Shown: in pieces, positions 26,563 through 35,461 of the stretch
How the letters are laid out: every line of letters starts with the position of its first letter
How positions within the stretch are numbered: position 1 is the first letter of the stretch
Source of the DNA: Actinomycetales bacterium
Lineage (GTDB): Bacteria; Actinomycetota; Actinomycetes; S36-B12
NCBI GenBank assembly: GCA_018970025.1
Contig: JAGWXF010000007.1
Span: 27,732-91,731 of the forward strand
Length of the DNA: 64,000 bases
Reading direction: 5' to 3'
The notes under the pieces: model-generated
The model's input: only the letters and a program-made list of their open reading frames with translations
Database searches by the model: none
What the model was told of the DNA's origin: nothing
Made by a program: the position numbers and the translations under genes

Positions 26563-27140
26563 CCACCGAGCCGAGTTCACCTGGATCCGGTGCCGAGACG
26601 CCGATCAGATCAGCCATGTCGCTCAGGAGCGGAGCATCCCCTGCAGAGCAGGGGTGAGGCCCACGAGCGCGAATTGCGCAGCGTGCAACTGCACGCCGGT
26701 CAGGAGCGCGCGGCTCGTGTGCTCCTTGACAGTGGCGAGCATCAGCCTGCGCTCTAAGCCAGGCCTGACCCTTTTCGCTGCGCATTGGTGGAATCGCTGT
26801 TTACCCGGACGATGCACCCCGCCACGGAGCCGAAACGGATCTCGACGTCGGTCGGTCGAGCTGCGCCTCCGGCATCCTCGGCGTCATCCTGGAGCAGGCC
26901 AGCGATCGTCCGACCCTCGATCACCTCCTGCCTCGATCACTATCGCGCTGGGGCCACTCATGCAGGCCGTGCCTGCTCTCCCTCAACCTCGCGATGAAGG
27001 CCTCGCCAAGACTCGCAAGGCACCGAATCAATGCACGACGCAAGCGACTTCAGGGGCGACGCTCGAGCAGGAGCCGGCGAGTTCCGTGCCCGTCATTGAT
27101 GGTCGGCGTGCAATCGACCGCTCATGTCGTGCCGATGAAT
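26563..27140. other. No intact gene seen
   Basis: The 578 bp between the PIN toxin and the aldo-keto reductase contain only implausible reading frames. Short stretches (for example around 26860-26960 in the third forward frame) read like protein but are interrupted, so this may hold remnants of a former gene. No terminator, RNA gene or repeat was recognised. Confidence 0.5.
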
Positions 27141-28184
27141 CTACGGGATCTGCGACTGCGCTCGCCAGAGATCGATGTCACCCTCTACGGCGAACCGGTC
27201 GATCTCATCCAGTTCGACGTCGGTGAAGTCCAGTCGCTGCACGGCTGCTGCCGTCTCCTGCAGTTGCTCGGCACTGCTGGCACCCAGCAGGGTACTGGTG
27301 ACTCGCGGATCCCGCAGGGTCCAGGCGACCGCCATCTGGGCAAGAGTCTGGCCTCGGCGCTCGGCGATGGCACGCAGGGCTCGGATGCGGTCGAGGTTCT
27401 CGTCCGACAGCATCGACGGGAACAGCGACTTATCCTGCGCCGCGCGGGAGTCGGTCGGGACGCCATCGAGGTAGCGATTGGTCAGCAGGCCCTGCGCGAG
27501 CGGGCTGAAGGTGATCGCGCCAGCACCGACCTCCTGCAGGGCATCCAGCAGGCCGGACTCGATCCAGCGGTTCAGCATCGAGTAGGAGGGCTGGTGGATC
27601 AGCAGCGGGGTACCCATCTCGGCGAGGATGCGAGCGGCCTGGAGAGTTCGAGACGGCGAGTAGGACGAGATCCCGACATAGAGAGCCTTGCCCTGCTGCA
27701 CGGCGGAGTGCAGCGCCCCCATCGACTCCTCGAGCGGCGTCTGGGGATCAGGGCGATGGTGGTAGAAGATGTCGACGTAGTCCAAGCCGAGGCGCTTCAG
27801 GCTCTGATCGAGGCTCGCGAGCAGGTACTTGCGTGAGCCGAGGTCTCCATACGGCCCCGGCCACATGTCCCAGCCAGCCTTGGAAGAGATCACCAGTTCA
27901 TCGCGCAGGCCGGCGAAGTCCTCGGCGAGAATTCGACCGGCATTGATCTCGGCAGTGCCGAAGGGCGGGCCGTAGTTGTTCGCGAGGTCGAAGTGGGTGA
28001 TACCCAGGTCGAAGGCCCGGTGCATGATCGCCCGCTGGGTCTCCAGCGGCTTGTCGTCGCCGAAGTTGTGCCAGAAGCCCAGGGATATGGCCGGCAGCAG
28101 CAGGCCACTTCGGCCGCATCGCCGGTAGGGCATGCGGCCGTCGTAGCGATCAGGGTTCGGCACGTACTGCGCGAGGATCGACAT
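27141..28184 (-). CDS. Aldo-keto reductase, YghZ/Gpr type
   Basis: A 347-residue NADPH-dependent reductase. The catalytic tetrad is visible: Asp in HFDLANNYG, Tyr in the same motif, Lys in ISSKAGWDMWPGPYG, and His in DIFYHHRPDP. The LSDENLDRIRALRAIAERRGQT and LLGASSAEQL regions match the L-glyceraldehyde-3-phosphate reductase (YghZ) subgroup, whose length (about 346) also fits. It detoxifies methylglyoxal-type aldehydes in E. coli; the substrate here is not known. I took the ATG at 28184, giving the family length. Confidence 0.9.
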   Translation of the reverse strand: MSILAQYVPNPDRYDGRMPYRRCGRSGLLLPAISLGFWHNFGDDKPLETQRAIMHRAFDLGITHFDLANNYGPPFGTAEINAGRILAEDFAGLRDELVISSKAGWDMWPGPYGDLGSRKYLLASLDQSLKRLGLDYVDIFYHHRPDPQTPLEESMGALHSAVQQGKALYVGISSYSPSRTLQAARILAEMGTPLLIHQPSYSMLNRWIESGLLDALQEVGAGAITFSPLAQGLLTNRYLDGVPTDSRAAQDKSLFPSMLSDENLDRIRALRAIAERRGQTLAQMAVAWTLRDPRVTSTLLGASSAEQLQETAAAVQRLDFTDVELDEIDRFAVEGDIDLWRAQSQIP

Positions 28185-28251
28185 GGGCAGATTCTCGCAC
28201 CTTCCGGTCGGCACCGATCACGGGTCTTGCCGGTGCCGACCGACTGAGGCA

Positions 28252-30180
28252 CTAGCCGACTGTGCAGGGCACGCTGAAGCCTGCGATTGAGGCGGTGCAG
28301 GTGGCTGGAATCGCCAGCGACCCGGATTCGCTGAAGCCAGCGGTTGCCGACGCGCCAGCTGCCAGCGAGCCGTTCCAGGACTCATTGGCGGCGATCAGCA
28401 TCCCGTTCGCGCTGCCTCCCCTGGCATTCCACATGCTGCTCACCGTTCCGGCCCAGGGCATGGATACGGCCCAGCTACTGATGGGCGCCCCCGTTCGATT
28501 CGTGATGACGAGGTCGACCGTGCGCCCGCTCCCCCAGTCCGAGGTCACCTTCAGCCGGACGCCGATCCCCGATCCGGCCGACGTCGACGATGGCGCCGGG
28601 GCAGTCGGGGTCGGGGCAGGTGCGGTCGCGGTCGGGGCAGGTGCGGTCGCGGTCGCGGTCGGGGCAAGTGGAGTCGCGGTCGGGCTCGTCGTAGCGGACG
28701 TCCCCACGCCGGCGACGAAGGCCTTGGCATAGGCCCACTGCGGATTGCTGGTGTAGGTGCACAAGTACAGGGCCTGCGAACCGGTCGAGCATGGCTTATC
28801 GCGCGTCATCTCCCACCAGCTCAGCTGCCCCACCCCATTGGCCTTGACGAACCCCGCCACCTTCGTCGCGTCGACCAGGCTGAACATCTCGGTCGACACG
28901 TCGTTCTGGCCGATCATCGGCGTGATGCCCACCATGGAGTACAGCCTCGCATTGGAGTACGTCGAGAAGGTGGGGACGGCCCTCATTTGGCCGACCGTGC
29001 CCTGTGCTGCAGTGATCGCATGAGTGCCCATGTCCGTGTAGCCCTGGCTGTAGTCCATCGCCATCACGTTCACGGCTGCGAGCTTCACGCCCGCTGCAGC
29101 GAACTCCCGCATGGTGCGCACGCCATTGGCGTCCAGACCATCGGGCATGACGGGCAGGGTGAGTGACACCTCAACCGTTCGACCCTGTGCAGCATATTCA
29201 CGTTGCAGGGCTGCGATCACTCGCGCACGACGCTGGTTTGCCGTCGCATTGGCCACAGCAGCGCCCTCGATATCGAAGTCGATGCGATCAAGGCCGTAGC
29301 GGTCGATCACCTTCCTATATGCGGCGAGCAGTGCAGTCTCATCCGCGCATGTGTCGGCCAGCTCGCTGCCCGAGGCACCACCGAAGGAGGCGATGACGCG
29401 TCCACCTTCCTTCTTGAATGGGCTGATGGCCTCGCTGAAGTCACCGGATCCGCCCACGGCATAGGCGCTGTAGCCACCCCAGGCCGGGGCACACGACCGG
29501 CCGGCCTCCTGCACGATGAAGGCTGCAGTGAAGGCACGGACGCCCGTCGCTGCGGACATCGCAAGTAGGTCGGCCGGAGGCCACAGCCCCATGTCAACGT
29601 ATGGCGCAACCACGGTCGCACCCGAGGAGCCCGTCGTGCCCGAGGCCGTGGGGGTCGGTGTCGCGGACGACGAAGCGGATGCGGACGACGACGCGGAGGC
29701 GGATGCAGCCATGGAGGGCGACGTGGTCGGGAGCGGTGATCCCGAGGCACCGGACACAATCGCGCAACTTCGGCCACTCACCGTGCACGAGGAGGGCGTC
29801 AGCGATGACCGATTGACGGGCTGGCCGATGAGGCCGAAACGGGCCGTCGCGCCCGGCGCCAGTGATCGGGACCAGCTCGGGCCGGATGCGGTGAAGCCGG
29901 TGGACGTCGAACTCATGGTTGCATCCCAGATGCTGCTGACCTTGGATCCATAGACGAAGGACACTGACCAGGGGTCGATCGTGCTGCTCGTGCGATTGGT
30001 GACGGCGACGTCAGCCTGGAAGCCGCTGCCCCAGTCCGCGGTAACCTGCCAGCTCACCGTGACGTCGGCAGTGGCGGCGTCGGCGGACGCGGCCTGCAGG
30101 CCAACGATGCTGAGCGTCACGACGGGCACGAGACCGACGGCGATGGCTCCGAGACTGCGCTTGCTCCTGCGGCTGGACAT
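28252..30180 (-). CDS. Secreted GH18 chitinase-like enzyme with two CBM2 domains
   Basis: A 642-residue secreted protein. It has a signal peptide (1-36), an N-terminal carbohydrate-binding module family 2 (about 37-140) and a Ser/Ala/Thr linker. The GH18 catalytic barrel (about 190-495) carries the motif DRIDFDIEG with catalytic Glu305. A Pro/Thr/Ala linker and a second CBM2 (about 543-642) follow. The expected substrate is chitin or a related beta-1,4 polymer. The bracketing of the catalytic domain by two CBM2 modules is unusual but not unique. A Shine-Dalgarno sequence (AAGGGTGAG) precedes the ATG. The FN3-sortase gene lies 116 bp upstream on the same strand, and the protein has no LPXTG-type signal. 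Confidence 0.9.
   Translation of the reverse strand: MSSRRSKRSLGAIAVGLVPVVTLSIVGLQAASADAATADVTVSWQVTADWGSGFQADVAVTNRTSSTIDPWSVSFVYGSKVSSIWDATMSSTSTGFTASGPSWSRSLAPGATARFGLIGQPVNRSSLTPSSCTVSGRSCAIVSGASGSPLPTTSPSMAASASASSSASASSSATPTPTASGTTGSSGATVVAPYVDMGLWPPADLLAMSAATGVRAFTAAFIVQEAGRSCAPAWGGYSAYAVGGSGDFSEAISPFKKEGGRVIASFGGASGSELADTCADETALLAAYRKVIDRYGLDRIDFDIEGAAVANATANQRRARVIAALQREYAAQGRTVEVSLTLPVMPDGLDANGVRTMREFAAAGVKLAAVNVMAMDYSQGYTDMGTHAITAAQGTVGQMRAVPTFSTYSNARLYSMVGITPMIGQNDVSTEMFSLVDATKVAGFVKANGVGQLSWWEMTRDKPCSTGSQALYLCTYTSNPQWAYAKAFVAGVGTSATTSPTATPLAPTATATAPAPTATAPAPTPTAPAPSSTSAGSGIGVRLKVTSDWGSGRTVDLVITNRTGAPISSWAVSMPWAGTVSSMWNARGGSANGMLIAANESWNGSLAAGASATAGFSESGSLAIPATCTASIAGFSVPCTVG
28614..28672 (-). 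repeat. Linker-coding tandem repeats in the GH18 gene
   Basis: The forward strand repeats GGGGCAGGTGCGGTCGCGGTC-like units of 18-24 bp, encoding Pro/Thr/Ala linker units such as TATAPAPTATAPAP between the catalytic domain and the second CBM2. Linker length is likely to vary between strains. Confidence 0.7.
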
Positions 30181-30296
30181 TGCTCACCCTTCAAAGGCGA
30201 CAGGCACCTGTCGCGGCGCCCGCTGATTCGGTCGCACTGCCTTTGACGGGGCGTCTTGCGCTGGCGTTGCCTGATGCGCCGGTCCTGATCGAATCC

Positions 30297-32351
30297 TTAC
30301 ACCGAGGTGCGGGCGAAGACCACGAGTCGCTCGCCGAGGGACTGCTGAAGATCGCAGGTGGCGAGCGTGAGGGTCGGCATGCCGGCCTTGATTGGATCGG
30401 CGCCGAGGAACCAGTTCTCGTCCGGGGCCACGACCACCGTCGAGTCGATGACGTAGCGCGACACGAGCCCCTCGACATCGGTGAAGGTGACCTCATCGCC
30501 AGGCTGGAGTTGATCGAGGTGAACGAAGGGCGCATTCATGTCGGAGCGCGTACCGATGATCACCGAGTTTCCGGTAGTGCCCGGCGCGGGCGTGGACGGA
30601 TGATGTCCGAGCCCAGTGACCAGGCCGGCCCCGTCAATGCCCTGCTGCACGGCGAAGCCCTGCTGATCCAGCAAGGGGCTGCCGCCGCGGGTGACGACCA
30701 GGCGCCCGAGCACCTGTCCGTCGGCTATGACCGGCACGGCCGCGAGTCCAGCCGGCGGATCCGGCAGGCAGGCGCCCTGGGCCGCCGAGCTCGGGTTTGC
30801 GTCCGCGACTGATGCTGGTGCCGCGGCAGGTGGTACGCCCCCCGGAGGCTGGCTCGGCTCGCTGACCTGCCCGGGCAGGCGAAGGGAGCTGGTATCCATC
30901 GTGCGCAACACCCCGAAGCCGACCAGCGCTGCGATGGCGATGACAATGGCGGTACCCACCAGCGCCTTCGGCGCGCGCTTCCTGCCTCGAGGTGCCGGGG
31001 AATCGTGACCGGCTGCCGTGTGACCAATCCGACTGCGTGCGCTGGTATCTCGGGGGACGGTCGCCTCGACCCCGCCGACCTCGCTGGGCAGGCCCATCGG
31101 GACGGTCGGCGCGGATGGCGCGCTTGCGGGTCCGCGTCCCACGACGTTCACCGCAGAAATGCGCACGATGTAGGGGATGCCATTCGCCAGGCCGGTCAGG
31201 GTCGCCGACGTGGTGTTCGGCGAGGGGTGGTCGCCCAGGACCCAGGTGGAGCCACCGTCATGGGAGCTCTCGATGACGTAGCCAATGAGCGGCATGCCGC
31301 CGTCACTCGTGGGCGCGGCCCACGCGATGGTCAGGAACTGGTCGCCAGGTGTGCATACCTGCACGGTCGGCGGGCCAGGCAGACCGGCCGGAGTGGCCTG
31401 GCAGGCCACCGAGGCCCGGCCGTGTCCGGCGGCGTTGATCGCGCAGACGGTGAACTGGTACCCCAGGCCATTGGTCAGGCCGGTGACCACGGCGACGCAC
31501 TCCGCTGACGGCGGTCTGGGGATATCTACCCACGTTGCCCCGCCATCGACGGACATCCGAACGGCGTAGTCCTGTACGCGATAGCCGCCGTCATTGACCG
31601 GAGGCATCCAGGTGAGCCGTACCTGGCGATCGCCCGGCTCGCTCGCCAGGGCCTGGGGGGACCCTGGAGTTCCCATCGGGGTGATGGGCGCGGTCGGCCG
31701 CGAGGCAGGTCCAACACCGGCCGCGTTCACGGCGGCGACTCGGAAGCAGATGTCTCCTCGCCCGGAGAGATCGTCGATCATCGCGGCCCGCTGACTGCCG
31801 GGCACCTCGCGAAGGATCGTCCACGATGACCCGCCGTCGAAGGATGCCTGCACCTGGTAGGAGGTGATGGGCATCCCACCCGTCGAGGTTGGTGCGAGCC
31901 AGGAGACGGAAATGGTCCCGTCGACCATCCGGACGGACACCTCGGAGGAATTCGGCAGCGCTGACGGTCGTGCGTCAGCGATCGAAGCCTGGCCGGAGTC
32001 CTGGCTGCGGACCCGACGCACTCCCCGCAACTCGCCGGAGATGATGAGCGCTGCAACCATGACCGAGAGCACCGCGCAGCCGGCGGTGTAGACCGGCCGC
32101 GCGATCGGAAGCTCATGGAACAGCGACCCGAGGGTCACAGCCCCCATGATCGGAACAAGCCAGCACCAGCCGCCGTGCAGGAGCGCGAAACCAAGGAGAG
32201 CAATGGCCACGACGCCGACCCAGGTCAGCGCAACCGTCGGGAAGTAGGCGCACAGGGCAAGGGGGATGGCGAGGACAACGCAGACCTGGAGGCTGAATCC
32301 GACGATGCGCCAGCCGCTCACCGTCGGCAGCCCAGAGGTACCCCTGGCCAT
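30297..32351 (-). CDS. Membrane FN3-sortase fusion lacking the catalytic histidine
   Basis: A 684-residue protein. Residues 16-108 hold about four hydrophobic segments. Three fibronectin type III domains follow (about 136-225, 228-320, 324-415). A basic stretch (GRKRAPK) leads to a membrane segment (462-482), a Pro-rich spacer and a class E/D-type sortase domain (about 545-684). The sortase Cys666 (LATCDL) and Arg675 (GERLVVFAR) are present. The position of the catalytic His, normally GHR after NVVIA, reads SVIIGTRSD, so Thr601 replaces it. Classical transpeptidation is therefore unlikely. With four leading membrane segments and basic residues after them, the FN3 block would face the cytoplasm, which is odd. 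A regulatory, scaffold or decoy role is my inference. RBS GGGAGG. Confidence 0.82.
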   Translation of the reverse strand: MARGTSGLPTVSGWRIVGFSLQVCVVLAIPLALCAYFPTVALTWVGVVAIALLGFALLHGGWCWLVPIMGAVTLGSLFHELPIARPVYTAGCAVLSVMVAALIISGELRGVRRVRSQDSGQASIADARPSALPNSSEVSVRMVDGTISVSWLAPTSTGGMPITSYQVQASFDGGSSWTILREVPGSQRAAMIDDLSGRGDICFRVAAVNAAGVGPASRPTAPITPMGTPGSPQALASEPGDRQVRLTWMPPVNDGGYRVQDYAVRMSVDGGATWVDIPRPPSAECVAVVTGLTNGLGYQFTVCAINAAGHGRASVACQATPAGLPGPPTVQVCTPGDQFLTIAWAAPTSDGGMPLIGYVIESSHDGGSTWVLGDHPSPNTTSATLTGLANGIPYIVRISAVNVVGRGPASAPSAPTVPMGLPSEVGGVEATVPRDTSARSRIGHTAAGHDSPAPRGRKRAPKALVGTAIVIAIAALVGFGVLRTMDTSSLRLPGQVSEPSQPPGGVPPAAAPASVADANPSSAAQGACLPDPPAGLAAVPVIADGQVLGRLVVTRGGSPLLDQQGFAVQQGIDGAGLVTGLGHHPSTPAPGTTGNSVIIGTRSDMNAPFVHLDQLQPGDEVTFTDVEGLVSRYVIDSTVVVAPDENWFLGADPIKAGMPTLTLATCDLQQSLGERLVVFARTSV

Positions 32352-32544
32352 GCGCCACCCTCCCTTCTGTCACTTTAGTCACAACCGTCACAGAAGTATT
32401 CCGGACAACGGAGGCAAAGGACGGCAGTGACACCCAGGCAGGCGCAGCCCGGGACGGCCTGCTACCCCTGACTCCTGGCCTGACGATACGCCGGAAATCC
32501 AGGTGATAAAGCGCCACCGAGCGCCGAACCCTGGGCCACGACGC

Positions 32545-34314
32545 CTAGAAGGGTGGGTCGTCAGGTGGTGGGTCGTCAGGTGGTGGGTCGTCAGGTGGTG
32601 GGTCGTCAGGTGGTGGGTCGTCAGGCGGTGGGTCGTCGGGGGACGGGAGGTCAGGGGCAAGCTCGACCTGTAGGGGCGGGCGAAGGGGTGGCTCAAGGGG
32701 AGGCGCCGGCCGGCGGTGATAGCGGCGACCCAGGGGTGAGTGCCAGGTGCAGGAGCCGTCGGAGCGAGAATCGGTGATGCTCCAGCCGCCGTGGGTCTTT
32801 GCCTGGTGGTGCCGGGTGCAGAGTGCGCCGAGGTTGGCTGGCGCAGTGGTGCCGCCGTCATCCCAGGCAATGGCGTGGTCGACCTGGCAGCCAGTGGCCC
32901 GGCGGCCGCAGCCCGGGAACCGGCAGGTGCGATCCCGGGCCTGCACGAGGCGGCGCAACGCGTCGGGCACGCGGTAGGTGCGGCGGCCGTAGTCCAGCAG
33001 CTGCCCGGTGAGGGGGTCGGTGACCAGCCGGCGCATGGTGGCGTCGGCGAGCATGCCGCGCACGGCCTCAGCTGGGATCGGCTCGCCGCCGGACAGCTGG
33101 GCCGGCTGCGCGGTCAGCCCGAGCAGCGCGTCCAGGGTGATGACGACATCGAGGTGGACCCGGGGCCGGGGCCCCAACTCCCAGCCCTCGCGGGGCAGGG
33201 GGCCATCGGGCAGGGGGCCACCGGGCAGGTGACCCGGCTGGCGGCCCTCCGGCAGGCAACCGCCGGACAGATGAGCGGTACCGGTGAGCAGGCAGGCCAA
33301 TGCAAGAGCACGGCGCTCTCCCGCCGTTGCCTCACAGGGCGCCTCCAGCCGAGGGTCTCGTGCCAGCGCCGTGATCGCGGCCATGCAGGCGTGAGCATGC
33401 TCGATGGGCATTCGCGCCAACAGCGCCGCGCTGCCGTCGGCTTCGTCCAGCAGCAGCACCTCATGGCCTCTCCACCGCCACCGGCCCTTCCCGTCACTCG
33501 CACCGTGAGTGTCCAGTAACGAGGCCACTGCCACGCCCACCGCCCGCCGGGTCCGCGCAACCGTCGAGGACGGCGCCACCGCCAGTGCCCGCTCCTGCAG
33601 CGCCCCGCACCCCAGTTCGAACGTTGCCCGGAGAGCAGTATCCGAGGACCCGTGCCCCGGCAGCCGGCGGGCTCCATCGACGATCACCGCCGCGTGCGCG
33701 GGCGAGATCAAGCCCTCTGCAAGCGCCTCACGCACCCTTCCCAGCCCGCCGGCCAGCAGACGCGCCCCGTCGATCCGCGCCTGGGCGTAACCCGACGACC
33801 AGCGCAATGCGCAAGCGACCTCCTCCCGGACCAGGTCCTCCAGGCAGATCTCGACCAAGCCCCCGGCAGGCTCCTGCTCAGGTGCCGCAGCACCATCACC
33901 TGCGGGAGGTTTGCCCGCGTTGGGCGGCCGCACGACCGTCACCTCAGACCGGGACGGATGCAGGCCTGCGACCGCGACAAGGGCAGACGCCTGCAGCGCA
34001 TGCAACCAGCCCACATGCCGCTCCAGCACCTCCAGGAACGAGAGGGCATCGTCATCGCCCAGCTCCGCTGGATCGAGCCGGAGCAGCGCCGCCAGGCACT
34101 CAACCCCAGGCACCGTCTCGCGCAATGACGCAAGGAGCACCCCTGGCGGCTGCCCGGCAGGCAACCCGGCTCCTCCCGGCGAAGCGGCGCCGCCTGGGCC
34201 CGGACAGCACGAGTCGGCACCCGGACCGACACCCGGCCCGGCACTCGGGCAGTCACCCGGGCAGGGACCCGGGCCGTCGGGACCGGATGCGTCCTGCGCA
34301 CCGCCATCGAACAT
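32545..34314 (-). CDS. DUF222 / HNH endonuclease (13E12 repeat family)
   Basis: A 589-residue protein of the actinobacterial DUF222 family, known in mycobacteria as REP13E12. The N-terminal DUF222 region spans roughly residues 60-400. A C-terminal HNH nuclease motif follows (CRFPGCGRRATGCQVDHAIAW, then NLGALCTRHHQAKTHGGW), and the protein ends in DDPPP repeats. I place the start at the ATG 34314: TATATT lies seven bases upstream and a perfect SOS box covers the start codon, so the mRNA would be leaderless and LexA-repressed. Longer frames reach 34395. The cellular role is unknown; these families multiply in genomes and behave like selfish or repair-linked nucleases. Confidence 0.88.
   Translation of the reverse strand: MFDGGAQDASGPDGPGPCPGDCPSAGPGVGPGADSCCPGPGGAASPGGAGLPAGQPPGVLLASLRETVPGVECLAALLRLDPAELGDDDALSFLEVLERHVGWLHALQASALVAVAGLHPSRSEVTVVRPPNAGKPPAGDGAAAPEQEPAGGLVEICLEDLVREEVACALRWSSGYAQARIDGARLLAGGLGRVREALAEGLISPAHAAVIVDGARRLPGHGSSDTALRATFELGCGALQERALAVAPSSTVARTRRAVGVAVASLLDTHGASDGKGRWRWRGHEVLLLDEADGSAALLARMPIEHAHACMAAITALARDPRLEAPCEATAGERRALALACLLTGTAHLSGGCLPEGRQPGHLPGGPLPDGPLPREGWELGPRPRVHLDVVITLDALLGLTAQPAQLSGGEPIPAEAVRGMLADATMRRLVTDPLTGQLLDYGRRTYRVPDALRRLVQARDRTCRFPGCGRRATGCQVDHAIAWDDGGTTAPANLGALCTRHHQAKTHGGWSITDSRSDGSCTWHSPLGRRYHRRPAPPLEPPLRPPLQVELAPDLPSPDDPPPDDPPPDDPPPDDPPPDDPPPDDPPF
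32552..32641 (-). repeat. 15-bp tandem repeat at the end of the DUF222 gene
   Basis: Six units of GGTGGGTCGTCAGGT, the last two with changes, encode the C-terminal DDPPP repeats. They are in frame, so changes in copy number would only lengthen or shorten the tail. Confidence 0.9.
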
Positions 34315-34322
34315 GTGTTCGA
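34307..34322. promoter_or_regulatory. SOS box (LexA operator)
   Basis: TCGAACATGTGTTCGA is an exact match to the actinobacterial consensus TCGAAC-N4-GTTCGA. It overlaps the -10 region and the start codon of the DUF222/HNH gene. 13E12-family genes in Mycobacterium are known LexA targets. Confidence 0.92.
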
Positions 34323-34327
34323 ATATA
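34322..34327 (-). promoter_or_regulatory. -10 box of the DUF222/HNH gene
   Basis: TATATT on the minus strand, seven bases before the ATG and touching the SOS box. Confidence 0.55.
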
Positions 34328-34408
34328 TGCCTGACGTCTGACACGCACCGCACCCCGGAGCCACCAGCATGCGCACGGAGAACTGCCGGGCGCACCCCCT
34401 GACGTCAG

Positions 34409-35461
34409 CTACTTCGGCGCCGCAGACCCGGGGCTCGGCAGGCGCCACACGAACGAGGCACCGATGGCCATGAAGGTGGCCAGGAACGTCGCGATCAGCC
34501 GGACATCGATCTCAGAGCTGACTGGATCCCCCTCCACCGAGAACAGCACGACGACCAGCACGGTGATGGCCAGCACCGCGACGGCGTAGTTCGCCGTGAC
34601 GAACCCGACGATCAGCACGATCGAGGCAGCGCAGATGGCGATCGCCACATACCCGGTCACATGGAAGACCAGCAGCAGCACCGCGCACAGGGCCAGCCCG
34701 GCCAGCGTGCCCACCAGTCGCCCGGCCACCCGGCTGACAGTGCCGTCCGCATCGGGCTTGGTCACCCAGGCGACGGTCATCGGCAGCCAGAAACCGTGCT
34801 CAACTCCCCAGGCCTGCGACAGGTAGGTCGCAACCCCGATGAGGACGGCCAGCCGGATGCCATGCCGTACGAACGGGTCGTTCAGGGTGAGCCTGGGACG
34901 AACTCGCGTCCACAGGCCCGGCAGCGGAGCCAGGCTCGCGCGCCACGCCCCGGGATCGCGCAGGAGATGCCGGCCAACGGTGATCGCGGTGATGACCAGG
35001 CCCCCCAGGCCGATGAGCAAGGCATTGACAACAGCAGCGGACGGCAGTTGCGGCGCCCCCAGGAAGATGATGAAGTTCACCAGGGTCAGCAGGCCACCGA
35101 GAGCTGCCCGGGGGCCGGCCACCCCAGCCACCCCGCCGGCCAGCGCGACCGCCGCAGACGCCAGCACGCCGAGCCACGGGTACTCCGACAGGACGATCCC
35201 GCCGGCGGCGGCGAGCATGATCCAGAGGGTCACCCAGAGCATCGTCCGCCAGCGGCGTCCCACCTCCTCGCCTGCGTCCGCGAAGGCAACGAACACGCAT
35301 GCCAGGGCGACGGGCACCACGTCCCCAGGCTCGCCGGCGAGCATGAAGCAGGTGGCCAGGGCACCAAAGGCGAGGCCGCAGCGGAGGCCCGCGCCGAGCA
35401 GGACCTGCCCCTTCTCGACGTGCGCGGTACCAATGAGCACGCTTCGCAGGTGGCCAGCCAT
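34409..35461 (-). CDS. FUSC-family (aromatic acid exporter-like) membrane protein
   Basis: A 350-residue integral membrane protein with two blocks of hydrophobic segments. The second contains GIRLAVLIGVATYLSQAWG and HGFWLPMTVAWVTKPD, the FUSC signature of fusaric acid resistance/aromatic acid efflux proteins. Length is that of the short actinobacterial forms. The start ATG has TAGCCT six bases upstream and no Shine-Dalgarno sequence, so it is probably leaderless. Substrate unknown. Confidence 0.85.
   Translation of the reverse strand: MAGHLRSVLIGTAHVEKGQVLLGAGLRCGLAFGALATCFMLAGEPGDVVPVALACVFVAFADAGEEVGRRWRTMLWVTLWIMLAAAGGIVLSEYPWLGVLASAAVALAGGVAGVAGPRAALGGLLTLVNFIIFLGAPQLPSAAVVNALLIGLGGLVITAITVGRHLLRDPGAWRASLAPLPGLWTRVRPRLTLNDPFVRHGIRLAVLIGVATYLSQAWGVEHGFWLPMTVAWVTKPDADGTVSRVAGRLVGTLAGLALCAVLLLVFHVTGYVAIAICAASIVLIVGFVTANYAVAVLAITVLVVVLFSVEGDPVSSEIDVRLIATFLATFMAIGASFVWRLPSPGSAAPK

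Noticed and set aside
26477..27226. A 249-codon plus-strand frame after the PIN toxin
   Set aside because: Composition is unlike protein, it runs into the aldo-keto reductase gene on the other strand, and it has no start signal.
30181..30296. A c-di-GMP or other riboswitch before the GH18 gene
   Set aside because: Such enzymes are often riboswitch-controlled, but I could not find the conserved GEMM core in this gap.
32552..32641. CRISPR-like array
   Set aside because: Repeats are contiguous, without spacers, and code in frame for the C-terminus of the DUF222 protein.
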